NCBI GenBank assembly: GCA_031761405.1
Contig: JASEVX010000003.1
Span: forward strand, 14,560,973-14,624,972
Origin: Serripes groenlandicus
Taxonomy: Eukaryota; Mollusca; Bivalvia; Cardiida; Cardiidae
DNA length: 64,000 nt
Direction of reading: 5' to 3'
The position numbers and the translations under genes were made by a program. How positions within the stretch are numbered: the first letter of the stretch is position 1; the number at the start of each line of letters is the position of its first letter. A model generated the notes under the pieces. That model was not told where the DNA came from and made no database searches. It worked only from the letters and a program-made list of their open reading frames with translations. Of this stretch, positions 42,740 to 53,042 are shown one piece after another.

Positions 42740-42835
42740 ATAACCATGGTCCTATGGGAAAGGTTAAGGTGCTATTATTGCTATAGCCAGTAAAAATGTT
42801 GAAAGCGGATTAAAACACCAAACAAAACTGGTACA
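42740..42835 (+). mobile_element. SINE 3' remnant
   Basis: AACCATGGTCCTATGGGAAA and AGTAAAAATGTTGAAAGCGG, ATTAAAACACCAAACAAAAC. Confidence 0.55.
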
Positions 42836-43092
42836 GACTGAAGGGGAAATGTTCAGTCACTTTGTTAATGACTTCTTTTTTAGTTGACACAAAGGGAAAC
42901 TCCTTCTTTGTCTGTCCATTTTATCTCTGCCATGCTTTCATTTACTGACTTTTTAGCAGGCGACAAATACGAGCTTTTGAACCCTTATTCGTTTGTCAGC
43001 CATTCTATTCTACTGCGTCTTCTCCGCGCCGTTGTAAGTGAACAGTGAGCTACGTCACACTGTATGTATAGTTCAAACCGCGCAACATTCGT

Positions 43093-43295
43093 TTAACCCT
43101 TTCCCTCATATAGACACTTTCTGAAGCAGACAGCTTTTTGAAAACATAGTGACAAAAGAAGAAATTGCACAAAACGTGCAATTTCTCCTTTTGCCACAAT
43201 GTTTTCCACTTTTAGTTGTAGGTTATCCATTCAATTATAGAGATTTTTCTATTTTTTGTCAAAAATGTTCAAAGCCGTCTGCTGCAAAATTGTCT
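43093..43295. mobile_element. CCCTTTCCC-family MITE, right end truncated
   Basis: Left TTTAACCCTTTCCCTCATAT with a short deletion before AGCAGACAGC; breaks off at GTCTGCTGCAAAATTGTC. Confidence 0.85.
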
Positions 43296-43459
43296 GCACT
43301 TTTCGTACAAGAAGCTTTCTTTCGAGTGTCCACACAGTAGATGCACTTTTAATTTTAATGAGATTACACGATTGTAAATACTTATATCTTTCCATGAAGT
43401 CATTTACAGAGAAAATCAACACTTGAGTCTCAGTACCTCTGTTCTCTGAATTGGTTTAC

Positions 43460-43690
43460 TTAACCCTTTCCCTCATACGACAATTCTGCAGCAGACGACT
43501 TTGAACGAATATTGTCAAAACATAGAAAATCTCCATAATTGAATGCATAACCTATGACAAAAAGTGAAAAACATGGTGGCAAAAGGAGAAATTGCACGTT
43601 TAGGTGCAATTTCTTCTTTTGTCACTTTGTTTTCAAAACGCCGTCTGCTGCAGAGGCGTCAGAAAGTGTCTATATGAGGGAAAGAGTTAA
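43460..43690. mobile_element. TTAA MITE, CCCTTTCCC family, full length
   Basis: TTAA at both sides, CATACGACAATTCTGCAGCA left end, centre GCACGTTTAGGTGC, right end GGGAAAGAGTTAA. Confidence 0.92.
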
Positions 43691-43699
43691 ACATGCACA

Positions 43700-43978
43700 G
43701 TCTATGATAATGCATTTCGGCCTCCTGTCTTATAAAACTAGTGTTTGGGTCTTGAATGGCCGACAGCAGAGGGCAATCAAGGACAAGGCGAGTCTGAGTT
43801 TCTGGTTGTTTACCACACAATTTGCAGGTGTCGTCAATTGGGTTTGGGTGACCTTTTCATAAATATGCTGCTCGTAGTAGAGAAGAGATGCCTTCTTTAT
43901 CAGTTCAAACGTTGCAGTATTTCTTTGAATGTCATGTTGGAACATGACAATGTGACACATGTTGAAGTACACATTTTT
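43700..43978 (-). pseudogene. LINE 3' end fragment with a C-terminal zinc-knuckle motif, frameshifted
   Basis: On the minus strand one frame gives TFELIKKASLLYYEQHIYEK, VTQTQLTTP; shifting the frame gives DDTCKLCGKQPETQTRLVLD, CPLLSAIQD. C-x2-C-...-L-x2-C is the knuckle found after the reverse transcriptase in many LINE ORF2 proteins. The change of frame marks it as dead. It is antisense to, and a different copy from, the LINE that follows. Confidence 0.6.
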
Positions 43979-44066
43979 TCTCTATTCAATAATGACAGGG
44001 ACGTCCCTGATAATGATTATAAAGCATATTACCTTAAGAAAAATGTGGATCAGAAATATTTATTAA

Positions 44067-44268
44067 TTAACCCTTTCCCTCATATAGACGCTTTCTGACG
44101 CCTCTGCAGCAGATGGCTTTTTGAAAACATAGTGACAAAAGAAGAAATTGAACAAAACGTGCAATTTCTCCTTTTGCCACAATGTTTTCCACATTTTGTC
44201 ATAGGTTATCCATTCAATTAAGGATATTTTCTATTTTTAGAAGGTTATCCATTCAATTATAGAGATTT
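44067..44268. mobile_element. CCCTTTCCC-family MITE, right end replaced
   Basis: Intact TTAACCCTTTCCCTCATATA end and centre; the GTTATCCATTCAATTA segment is present twice in a row and the right terminus is absent. Confidence 0.85.
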
Positions 44269-44284
44269 CGTCTTAGGCGAAAAA

Positions 44285-46065
44285 GTCCATATATGGAATA
44301 CATTATCAAAAATCGTTTGGATATTTTACGCATTATGAAACCTTCAAATTATTTAATGCTATTGCAAAACCTATTCTTTGCGTCGCATCTCATATATGGG
44401 GATGTGAATATTCGGAAATACTTCAGTAAATTTAAAATAAATATTGACAGAAACTCCTTGGTGCAAATGATTCAGTCAATAATTGTACAAGGCCCGTTCT
44501 GGCTATATATATACTTATGAGAAACACAGCGGTTAAAGTAAAATGGGAAAATGACTTATCAACAGAATTTGAACTTCTTCAAGGCACGAAGCAATGTGCG
44601 AAGCTGTCTACAACACTCTATAAATGTTACCACAATCACCTACTAAACTCCATAAAAACCAGTGGGCTAGGTGCGTCTATAGGAAACATCTGTGTGGCTA
44701 CACCTACGTGTGCTGACGACACGGCTCTACTCGCAAATAATATCGGAGAACTTCAAGCTATGCTTAACATAGTGGATTTTAACACAAAAAGAGACCTAGT
44801 GAAAATTAACCCTGACAAGTCAGAAATTATGAACTACAAATGCAAAGATACACGCACCGCAACTTTTGACGGACAAGAAATTGCGGTTGTAACAAACATA
44901 AAGCATTTGGGAATCAATAGAAACAACAAGAACTCTGTGGATGTCGATAGCAGGCTCCAAACCGCACGAAAGACAATTTACTTCCTGCTTAACCCTGGAT
45001 TACACGCTAGGCGCGGCCTATCACCTTAGTAACATCGAAAATTTGGAAAACATATGTCATTCCCAGATTCTTATATGGCATAGAAGTATTACATTTCACA
45101 AAAACTGATCTTAAAAAGCTAGAAACCTATCAAAGGAAAGTCCTGAAACATCTACAAGGATAACCAGGCAGAACAGCTTCTGCAGCAGTCTACGCCCTGA
45201 TAGGATGCAAACCAGTCGAATCAGTCATTGACAGAAACTTACTCTCACTGTTCCTTAACATAGCCAGATTACCAACTTCAGTTGAATACGGCATTCTCCA
45301 ACGCCAGTTAACTTTAGTAGATGCAGAAAATAACTCATTTGCACCTGCAGTAAGAAAGACGCTACAAATATACACACTACCGACTCCTGAAGAACTTCTT
45401 GTCTACCCTCCTACTAAAACAACATGGAAACCAATGATACAGACAGCTATCAGCGAATTCTGGTCCCCAAAATGGACAGAAGAAACCAAAGTGAAAACAA
45501 CGTTGCAATACCTCCAAAAACAAAAAACAAAAACTGTTACTCCACACAACATATGGAAAGTAATTAAGTCAAAATTACATAAAACCCAAAGAGCTGAGGT
45601 CAAGGCGAGACTACTAACAGGAACGTATATTCTACAGACAAATTCTGCACGGTTCAACGGTTAAGAAATTAAAGCAACATGTAAACTCTGCCATGATGGA
45701 GATGACACATTGAAGCACTTTCTTATAAAATGCTCCTCCCTGACAGATACAAGAGGTGTCGGTATCAGAAGACTAAACAGGATCCTGGAAGAGCTACCTT
45801 CAAATACTCAAGTAACAAGTATTAGCGACGACGACCTGCTTGGGCAACTAATACTAGATTTCACTCATACCAGAATCTCCTCTCTGATTCCGCTGTCAAC
45901 AAAACAGAAGGAAGATATCGAGCGATGCTCACAAGTCCTATGCTACAAGCTGCACCGCTCCAGTTCCCTTCTCCTGACAAGTAAAGCACAACCTTGCATA
46001 CGCTTTATACTACCGTTTATATGGTCCTTCTTAGCTAAACAAAATACGCGTACACAGTCTTAGTA
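44285..46065 (+). mobile_element. Degenerate LINE reverse transcriptase (jockey/CR1-like)
   Basis: The main open stretch (171 codons from 44517) reads as an RT palm: VKWENDLSTEFELLQGTKQ, LSTTLYKCYHNHLL, then PTCADDTALLANN, where CADD stands for the catalytic (F/Y)xDD box, followed by INPDKSEIM and a KHLGI motif. After stops and shifts the thumb/C-terminal part continues (YGIEVLHFTKTDLKKLETYQ, RKVLKHLQG), ending with the knuckle CKLCHDGDDTLKHFLIKCSS near 45690-45745. No endonuclease domain is seen upstream. Several stops and frame changes make it non-functional. It probably ends near a CAACAACAACA tract around 46235. The clade assignment is tentative. Confidence 0.8.
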
Positions 46066-46239
46066 TATAAGCCGCAGAATGAATGTACATATGTTTGCGT
46101 AAATATGATCACCTGCATGTGTTTTAATGCACTTATAGACATAATTTATACGGACGATTCAACCGAATCAAAATCATCCTACTACCAATAGGAGTGCCTC
46201 GAGGAGAACGGGGGAAACTACAAGAAACAACAACAACTG

Positions 46240-46785
46240 GTCGAGTGCGGGAGAAGGCCATTTTATTGTATACTTTGATATTTTCCTTCTATTTTTCATG
46301 TGAAAAAGGATGCAATATCAGTCCATATAGTATGCTTTTGATATTGCACTATGATCCTGTTAGCGTGCTGCTTAGGAAGGAACTATTTCCATACAGTAAC
46401 GTTACAGAGCGCTCTCATCGAACCTTTGATAAGTTAAGAGACCAGCTAAAAATGTTTGGTACATCGTATTTAGATGACATTCAGTCAAAAAAGTTGATAG
46501 ACATACAAAAAAAAAAACAATCCGGTCTATTTATAGCGCTGTCCGTGTGTTAATACATTACGTAGTTTCAGACGTAATAATGTGACGTGTAATTCAATGA
46601 CACCGGTATTTGAAGACTTACTACACATTTTGCCATACGCTTTAGTTGTTTTCGATAGTCATTGACGATCTATATAAGTGCATCTAAATTCGCATGATCA
46701 ACAAAATCAAGGGGGATTTATTAACTGATAGGATGACTATGCAAATGATTGTTTAACGCTACCGGTCAGAATGTTCTATTGGAAT
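46240..46785. other. No recognised gene
   Basis: A 119-codon open frame begins at 46194 and crosses the presumed LINE end. It has no recognisable domain and no family resemblance I can name. Treat as unassigned. Confidence 0.35.
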
Positions 46786-46787
46786 AC

Positions 46788-46975
46788 TTAAACCCTTTCC
46801 ATTATACAACAAATCTACAGCATATGACTTTGTAATTATTTAGACAAAATTACGGGACATCTCTGTAAACGAAAGTAAAATAGTTTAATAGGGTTAACAA
46901 AGGAGAATGAGCAAATACTTCTCTTGCCAATATGTGTTTTCAAAGGTCGTCGGTGCAGATACGCCAAGGATCAAT
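46788..46975. mobile_element. Decayed CCCTTTCCC-family MITE
   Basis: TTAAACCCTTTCCATTATAC, CAAATCTACAGCATATGACT and GTCGTCGGTGCAGATACGCC; the centre is largely lost. Confidence 0.6.
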
Positions 46976-46979
46976 AGCA

Positions 46980-47640
46980 TACTGCACAACGTTACGCATT
47001 TGATGATGTTTTGGTCATCTGTTTCCCGTTTTCACAGTTTCGTACCAGTAATGATAATTAAAACCTTGAATAGAATAACAAATTGAACTCATCATTTAAA
47101 CATTCCGAAAAGAAAACCACAAATGTTTAAAGAATACAACATTCGCGAAATAAAGTATAACGCATTTTTCATATTTAATAAATACTTCTTTATAATTTTC
47201 ATTCAAAATACAAAGACAAAAGAAAAACATAACTATAAGTTTCACCAATAAATTTAATTAATAACAAATACAAATAAATTATATCAAATGCCTTCAACCA
47301 AATGCAATAAATTTCCTTCTTTATCTTTGTAGTCAGCCGTTTTCAAAATCCTTCTTTACCTATACTATGTCGTCAGCAGTTTACAACGCATTCTATATCG
47401 TCAGCTTTTCGGTCATTACTTTAGTACTATCAAAAATATGGCGGTTCATAAATTCATACTTTCCACAACCTTAGGATAGTAGCAACCATCGAAAAGGACA
47501 ATAATTGCTAGATAAATCGTTAATGTTTATTCATCAAAACAATTGTTAATTTTCTAAATAGTTAAGCGTTTAAAACACACAAAACGACAAATATTAAATA
47601 TCAAATATCAAATTATTCAATAAAAAGGTTATTGCATGAT
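46980..47640. other. AT-rich intergenic stretch, no gene seen
   Basis: No conserved coding signal and no recognised repeat, apart from a short imperfect duplication of TCGTCAG...TTTTC near 47332-47410. Confidence 0.45.
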
Positions 47641-47650
47641 CATGGGAATC

Positions 47651-47742
47651 TATTGTGTAGGAACTCGTTCCTTCGGCGGAGTTCTGCCCTAGCAAGCTCG
47701 GGCAACTCAGCCGAAGGAACTCGTCCAACACAATATTTTTTA
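47651..47742. mobile_element. Small foldback element with TATTGTGT ends
   Basis: A 92-bp imperfect palindrome: TATTGTGTAGGAACTCGTTC, CTTCGGCGGAGTTCTGCC at the left against the inverse of GGGCAACTCAGCCGAAGGAA, CTCGTCCAACACAATA. The GCCCTAGCAAGCTCGGGC centre is itself a hairpin. Confidence 0.75.
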
Positions 47743-47856
47743 CATATACATGTACATGCAGATGCAATAATCTATAATATGTACCGTATTATAGCAATTG
47801 TGTAAACTATTGGTGCCATCTTAGATACATATGAACGAAAAACGATATCATAAACA

Positions 47857-48330
47857 GTGTTTTATAAATACTTAGATGATAATGGTAGGAAAACTTGGGC
47901 GTCGAATGTAAAAAATCCTCTCTTTAAATACGGTTTTGGAGAGACTGGCACAATACTATTAAAACATCGAGCCATTGTGATATCCATAATTAAATGTTTC
48001 AAATCTCTACTCAATTCAGAAACATATCCTTGTTTTAGTATTACCTTTAAATACTTAGAAAAGTTATTAAAAAAATTTAGATGCTCATGTCATAAACTCA
48101 GTATTCAAACAGGGCGACACAGAGGTCTAAAACACCTTGATAGTATATATGCAAATATTGCGAGATCAATCTTAATATCTTTGTTATTGAAAATGTATAT
48201 CATGTATTTTACAAATTTCCTAAATACGAGAATATACGAGAACAATATTGTTTCAATTGATGTAATGCCCAAAATACAAAAGCCAGCTAACATAATATAC
48301 TTCCGAGTGATGATCAAGCAAAATAAATAA
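47857..48330 (+). other. 157-codon open frame, possible transposon relic
   Basis: Starts MFYKYLDDNGRKTWASNVKN and continues PLFKYGFGETGTILL; the WA.NV(K/R)..LF.YGFG pattern reminds me of the region beyond the reverse transcriptase in some mollusc LINE-type ORFs. The rest (KYLEKLLKKFRCSCHKLSIQ) is basic. No catalytic motif is present. The base composition is AT-rich like its surroundings. It may be a decayed fragment rather than a gene; low confidence. Confidence 0.3.
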
Positions 48331-48512
48331 AACTATGTAGTTATGTTTATCAGTTGATGGTTGATTCTGAAAGTAACAGATGCTCGAGTGAGTGATTAAA
48401 GGGACACAACTGTAACTTTATTGTATTATTAATTTATCATTTACAAGTATATTGTATTTTGGGCAAGAGTTATAAACTTAAAAAGAGTTAGGAACAGCGA
48501 GGGTCCCTTGTC

Positions 48513-48797
48513 GGCCCATCATAGCTCAGTCGGAAACAGCAAGGGCTATCAATACAGCCGTCGTAAGCCCAGACATCCGCTCGTTGTTTTCCTGATGATT
48601 GACAAAATGCCATGAAGATGCCCTAATGGTCTTCCACTTATAGGCTAAACTAGTATTTGTGTTAAGGTAACAAGTTGTCTGTACACATAATGTTATGTCA
48701 GGAACTGGTGCTAAAAAACAGACGGTAAGGTGAACTGGCCAGTGTGATATAACTGAAAAACTGGTGAAAATGCCGTTAAAATTCAATCATTCAACCT
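48513..48797 (+). mobile_element. tRNA-derived SINE, diverged
   Basis: The head CATCATAGCTCAGTCGGAAA carries an A box; the body has CTTCCACTTATAGGCTAAAC; the 3' region is GTGATATAACTGAAAAACTG, GTGAAAATGCCGTTAAAATT with an (ATTC)n tail. The B box is not clear. Confidence 0.7.
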
Positions 48798-48834
48798 AAT
48801 AGAGACGTCTTTTAAAACATTGGACACATTTAAA

Positions 48835-48985
48835 AACAAAATTAAGTTGAAAACAATTGTGACTAAAGTCGAGTGTGACATTAAAAGTCGAGTGCTTATA
48901 ATGAGTAATTCCTCCTTTTGTCACAATGTTAACAACTCTTTTCAATCATTAAACTGTCATTTACAGAGATTTCCCCCTTTTAATT
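48835..48985. mobile_element. CCCTTTCCC-family MITE fragment
   Basis: AAGTTGAAAACAATTGTGAC, TAATTCCTCCTTTTGTCACA, ATGTTAACAACTC; the outer ends are missing. Confidence 0.5.
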
Positions 48986-49000
48986 TTACTGCAGATTTGT

Positions 49001-49129
49001 TGTATATGGAAATGTTTGATTACAATCGCGATTAATTCGTAGATTTATAAAAATCATTTATTTTGTTGTCATAAACATTGTAAGAGGCTTCCAATACGCG
49101 TGTACGACTAGTTGGCGCAAACAAGGGAC
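49001..49129. repeat. 129-bp direct repeat, left copy, flanking a SINE
   Basis: TGTATATGGAAATGTTTGAT ... AGTTGGCGCAAACAAGGGAC. The same 129 bases recur directly after the SINE with only a few differences (AGATTT/ATATTT, ACATTG/ACTGTG). Confidence 0.95.
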
Positions 49130-49350
49130 TGTGGTCGAGTGGTTAGCGTCGGGGATTTCGAAACCGGGTGTCCCGGGTTCGATCCCCAGTCGCGGCACTA
49201 CGGTCATGGTGGAGTGCCCTTGGGCAAGGCACATTTTCTAGCCTAGTACTGGTTTGTTTACCCAGGGATCATGAATAATTTAATTTAATTGCGCGCTAAA
49301 TGACCTTAGCTGTCGATGCGCCATAAAACAATATACATTCATTCATTCAT
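49130..49350 (+). mobile_element. tRNA-derived SINE between 129-bp direct repeats
   Basis: Head TGTGGTCGAGTGGTTAGCGT, CGGGGATTTCGAAACCGGGT, B box GGGTTCGATCCCC; body GCCCTTGGGCAAGGCACATT, TTCTAGCCTAGTACTGGT shared with 41783-41990, but the 3' end is different (GCGCGCTAAATGACCTTAGC, TGTCGATGCGCCATAAAAC) with a (CATT)n tail. Both A and B boxes are intact. Confidence 0.9.
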
Positions 49351-49479
49351 TGTATATGGAAATGTTTGATTACAATCGCGATTAATTCGTATATTTATAA
49401 AAATCATTTATTTTGTTGTCATAAACTGTGTAAGAGGCTTCCAATACGCGTGTACGACTAGTTGGCGCAAACAAGGGAC
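49351..49479. repeat. 129-bp direct repeat, right copy, flanking a SINE
   Basis: Starts directly at the end of the CATT tail and ends AACAAGGGAC, the same base at which the left copy meets the SINE head. The two junctions are flush. Confidence 0.95.
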
Positions 49480-49695
49480 AATTTGAAGGCAGATATGCAG
49501 TGGTAGAGCGTCGGTCTCTGTCGTACGAAAGGTCCCGGATCGAATTCCGTGATGAGCGTGTTCTGCCTTTGGGACTTTAACACAAACACGGCGCGGGTCC
49601 TAGTCAAGTCTTCAGGAAGCAGACGTGATACATATCTCAATATCAAGCTTGTTTCTCAATCGGTGTCAAATAAATATGTTTAAACTAAACTAAGA
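49480..49695 (+). mobile_element. tRNA-derived SINE, third type
   Basis: TGCAGTGGTAGAGCGTCGGT (A box) and AGGTCCCGGATCGAATTCCG (B box region) followed by CGGCGCGGGTCCTAGTCAAG and a TGTCAAATAAATATGTTTAA tail. The A-box text resembles the unit of the 28-bp array downstream. Confidence 0.65.
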
Positions 49696-49744
49696 GACGG
49701 TCATGATCAGTGTTGGTGAGCTAGACGTTTGCTTGTCACAGAGG

Positions 49745-49880
49745 TCGGTTTATGTATGATGTGGCCCACTCTATTGTTATTCTCCGAGTGTAGGTATTCA
49801 GTCTTCTCGTGGTTTATGTATGATGTGGCCCACTCTATTGTTATTCTCCGAGTGTAGGTATTCAGTCTTCTCGTGGTTTG
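49745..49880. repeat. Two 66-bp direct repeats
   Basis: GGTTTATGTATGATGTGGCC, CACTCTATTGTTATTCTCCG, AGTGTAGGTATTCAGTCTTC, TCGT occurs twice head to tail, essentially identical. Confidence 0.9.
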
Positions 49881-49989
49881 GAATCGATTCTGAGTTCCTG
49901 GAATTATAAAAGAAAGATAGAAAATCGATTTCCCCGTTACCTGTGAGTTTTTTATTGCCCGGTTTATTAGGACACCGTGACCAGTTAAA

Positions 49990-50828
49990 CCGCCTCTGTG
50001 AAGTATTGGTAGAGCGTCCGCCTCTGTGGTGTAGTAATAGAGCGCCCACCTCTGTGATGTATTGGTAGAGCGTCCGCCTTTGTGATGTAGTAATATATCG
50101 TCCACCTCTGTGATGTATTGGTAGAGCGTCCGCCTCTGTGATGTAGTAATATATCGTCCACCTCTGCCATGTATTGGTAGAGCGTCCGCCTCTGTGGTGT
50201 AGTGGTAAAGCGTCCACCTCTGTGATGTATTGGTAGAGCGTCCGCCTCTGTGATGTAGTAATAGAGCGTCCGCCTCTGTGCTGTATTGGTAGAGCGTCCG
50301 CCTCTGTGATGTAGTAATATATCGTCCACCTCTGTGCTGTATTGGTAGAGCGTCAGCCTCTGTGATGTAGTAATATATCGTCCACCTCTGTGATGTATTG
50401 ATAGAGCGTACGCCTCTGTGGTGTAGTGGTAAAGCGTCCACCTCTGTGATGTATTGGTAGAGCGTCCGCCTCTGTGCTGTAGTAATATATCGTCCACCTC
50501 TGTGATGTATTGGTAGAGCGTCCGCCTCTGTGCTGTAGTAATATATCGTCCACCTCTGCGATGTATTGGTAGAGCGTCCGCCTCTGTGGTGTAGTGGTAA
50601 AGCGTCCACCTCTGTGATGTATTGGTAGAGCGTCCGCCTCTGTGATGTAGTAATAGAGTGTCCGCCTCTGTGCTGTATTGGTAGAGCATCCGCCTCTGTG
50701 ATGTAGTAATATATCGTCCACCTCTGTGCTGTATTGGTAGAGCGTCCGCCTCTGTCGTGTAGTGGTAGAGCGTCCACCTTTGTGATGTATTGGTAGAGCG
50801 TCCACCTCTTTGATGTAGTGGTAGAGCG
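49990..50828. repeat. 28-bp satellite with a tRNA A-box-like unit, about 30 units
   Basis: Unit TGATGTATTGGTAGAGCGTC plus CGCCTCTG, alternating with a variant TGATGTAGTAATATATCGTC plus CACCTCTG, so a 56-bp dimer is the dominant higher unit. G(T)AGTGGTAGAGCGTCCGCCT is the usual 5' half of tRNA-like sequences. Because 28 is not a multiple of 3, all minus-strand frames share a 28-residue protein repeat (e.g. RGGRSTNTSQRWTIYYYITE) and stay open for up to 356 codons; I read this as a by-product. Confidence 0.95.
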
Positions 50829-51347
50829 GTGGATTAATGGAATTTTGTCTGAATGTTGTTGACATAGTCAATTCAAAAACCCATGAGCATACTTAAATTA
50901 AACTGCTTTTGTTCAAAGTGTAAACCTCATTGGTAAAGAAGAAAGGCATTCATATTTGACAAACATCTCTTGTGTATATATATACACATGCTACCGCCTC
51001 TCTGACATTAATTTACGAATACCAACACAACCGTTCCATGAGTACTTTCAGTGCTTTGATTAATTGAATTTACTCCGAAAAGGATGTCTATCGACAACCG
51101 TCCCAAAACCCCACAAAAAACCCACACACAGAATAATATAGAGTGAACGATTAATACCCCGGAGGCATTGTGAAAAATACAAATAGTGTTTGTGTTGTAG
51201 TTGTGATTGCAGATATCAGCCGGAAGAGTATTGATTGCGTGACTGGTGTTGAATGATCGTTTTACATCGATTAACAAAAATCGATTTCACAGTATGTTTT
51301 TTTTTCTACAGGTTCAGCAGCGAAAATATTGAAACAATTTTATTTGC

Positions 51348-51505
51348 TTAACTCTTTCAGCGCCGAATAAAAGTTTTGGACTATTTTGGTAACTAAAAGG
51401 CAAACAATGCTGATTTCAGGTGAGACAGCTCGTCACGAGCTGGCTCGCCTGAATCTGCATTGTTTGCAAAAACCTCAATATTGCCTGTGGCGCCGAAAGA
51501 GTTAA
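51348..51505. mobile_element. TTAA MITE with CTCTTTCRGCGCC termini
   Basis: TTAA at both ends. Termini CTCTTTCAGCGCCGAATAA and the inverse of GGCGCCGAAAGAG. The inside is palindromic: GGCAAACAATGCTGATTTCA, GGTGAGACAGCTCGTCACGA, GCTGGCTCGCCTGAATCTGC, ATTGTTTGC. The 158-bp element is a separate family from CCCTTTCCC but with the same plan. Confidence 0.88.
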
Positions 51506-51566
51506 TCGAAGTGTGTGCTTAGTTTAATGTATATATTTAAAGCAAAGAAGATTGCACACTGTAAAT

Positions 51567-51818
51567 GAGCCGTTCCGTGAGAAAACTAACATAATGGCCT
51601 CTGCGTAATGTATCGACCCAGATCAGCATGCGCAGTCCGCGCAGACTGATCCGGGCCGACACATTCCGTCTCAGGGGGATAGAGTAATGATTCCTTCAAC
51701 AGAAAATCTACAGGAGGCGAATACTGTCTGTCAGGGTTAGCTGCGCGGCATGCTTAGGCTGATCCGGGTCGATACTTTACGCAGAGTACACAATGTTGGT
51801 TTTCTTGCGAGACTGCTC
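51567..51818. mobile_element. Foldback element with GAGCCGTTCC long inverted ends
   Basis: Arms of about 90 bp: GAGCCGTTCCGTGAGAAAAC, CTCTGCGTAATGTATCGACC, CAGATCAGCATGCGCAGTCC against the inverse of GCGGCATGCTTAGGCTGATC, CGGGTCGATACTTTACGCAG, GTTGGTTTTCTTGCGAGACT. The spacer is about 60 bp. No coding capacity. Confidence 0.88.
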
Positions 51819-51837
51819 AAATACCTGTCTCATGCAG

Positions 51838-51962
51838 AGTACTTTTAGAACCGCCCCGTAGAGCGTCCTTCTCGGCGCGTAAGGTAGTAGGATAGATCCC
51901 GGGTGGAGCATCTGAAATATTTTTTAAAAATTATAGTAATGATTGTTCCTCTTGGCGCTCTG
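51838..51962 (+). mobile_element. Possible tRNA-like SINE fragment
   Basis: CCCGTAGAGCGTCCTTCTCG and AGTAGGATAGATCCCGGGTG keep A/B-box-like spacing; too short to classify. Confidence 0.35.
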
Positions 51963-51965
51963 GGT

Positions 51966-52196
51966 GTAACCCTTTCCCCCATACGACAATTCTGCAGCAG
52001 ACGACTTTGAACATATTTTGTCAACAAATTGAAAATCTCTATAACTGAATGGATAACCTATGACAAAAAGTGGAAAACATTGTGGTAAAAGGAGAAATTG
52101 CTCGATTTGAGCAATTTCTTCTTTTGTCACTATGTTTTTCAAAAAGCCGCCTGCTGCAGAGGCGTCAGAAAGCGTCTATATGAGGGAAAGGGTTAA
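51966..52196. mobile_element. TTAA MITE, CCCTTTCCC family, full length
   Basis: GTAACCCTTTCCCCCATACG left, GGGAAAGGGTTAA right, centre GCTCGATTTGAGC. Confidence 0.92.
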
Positions 52197-52315
52197 GGGT
52201 TATCGTTACGACTGACTCACTGGTGTCAGGATACATGGACGGGACGTACTGATAACAATGGATATAACTGATTCAAATAGCGGCCTAACACACCAGGCAA
52301 ACACAAATCGGAAAC
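52195..52315 (+). mobile_element. SINE 3' remnant
   Basis: GGTTATCGTTACGACTGACT, CACTGGTGTCAGGATACATG, AATAGCGGCCTAACACACCA, related to 6590-6765. Confidence 0.6.
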
Positions 52316-52420
52316 CTCTTCAGTATACTGTCTAAAAATATTGCGATTACTTCCTTGTTTTCTCACAATTATTTTAACTTTGTATTAGATCTCTGTACTT
52401 ATTTAATCGTTTACAGTACT

Positions 52421-52648
52421 TTAACCCTTTCCCACATACAACAATTATACAGAAGACGACTTGAAAACATCATGGCTAAAATGTGAAAAATCTCTATAAA
52501 TGAGAATTTATCATCAAGTTAGAGTTGAAAATATTGTGGCAAAACGAGATATTATTCGTTTTGAGCAATTTCTTCTTTTGTCATAATGTTGTTAAAAGTC
52601 GTCAGCTGCAGAAGCGTCAGAAAGCGTCTATATGTGGGAAATGGTTAA
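52421..52648. mobile_element. TTAA MITE, CCCTTTCCC family
   Basis: TTAACCCTTTCCCACATACA left, GTGGGAAATGGTTAA right, centre ATTCGTTTTGAGCAA. Confidence 0.88.
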
Positions 52649-52786
52649 GTAGCATTGCAGGGACATTGTTAACTGTTTACCTGATACGGGCCAGTACATG
52701 AGAACATGTACAAGCTAGTCTTTATGAACAGTGAATGTTCAGATCATCTTGTCCGCCTGCTCAGACTAATCAGATGTTATATATAT

Positions 52787-53038
52787 GAGCCGTTCCACGA
52801 GAAAACCACTTTTGTGGACCCTGCGTAAAGTATCGACCTGGATCAGCTTAAGCATGCCCCGCAAGGTAACCCGGACAGACACGTTTCGCCTCCTGTGTTT
52901 TTTCTATTTCAGGAATCATTATTCTATTCCCCTTAGATGAAAGGTGTCGGCCCGGAAGAGCCTGCGCGGACTGCGCATGCTGATCTGGGTCGATACATTA
53001 CGCTGAATCCATAATGTAGGTTTTCTCGTGGAACAGCT
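52787..53038. mobile_element. Foldback element with GAGCCGTTCC long inverted ends
   Basis: GAGCCGTTCCACGAGAAAAC left and GTTTTCTCGTGGAAC right, long arms with AAAGTATCGACCTGGATCAG and CTGATCTGGGTCGATACATT. It ends where the 72-bp array begins. Confidence 0.88.
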
Positions 53039-53042
53039 AATA

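Noticed and set aside
49130..49205. A functional Ser/Leu-type tRNA gene
   Set aside because: Same reason: it is the head of a SINE, shared with 41783-41990.
49707..50777. 356-codon minus-strand open frame
   Set aside because: It is the translation of the 28-bp satellite; all three frames give the same 28-residue repeat, and the non-repeat tail has no recognisable domain.
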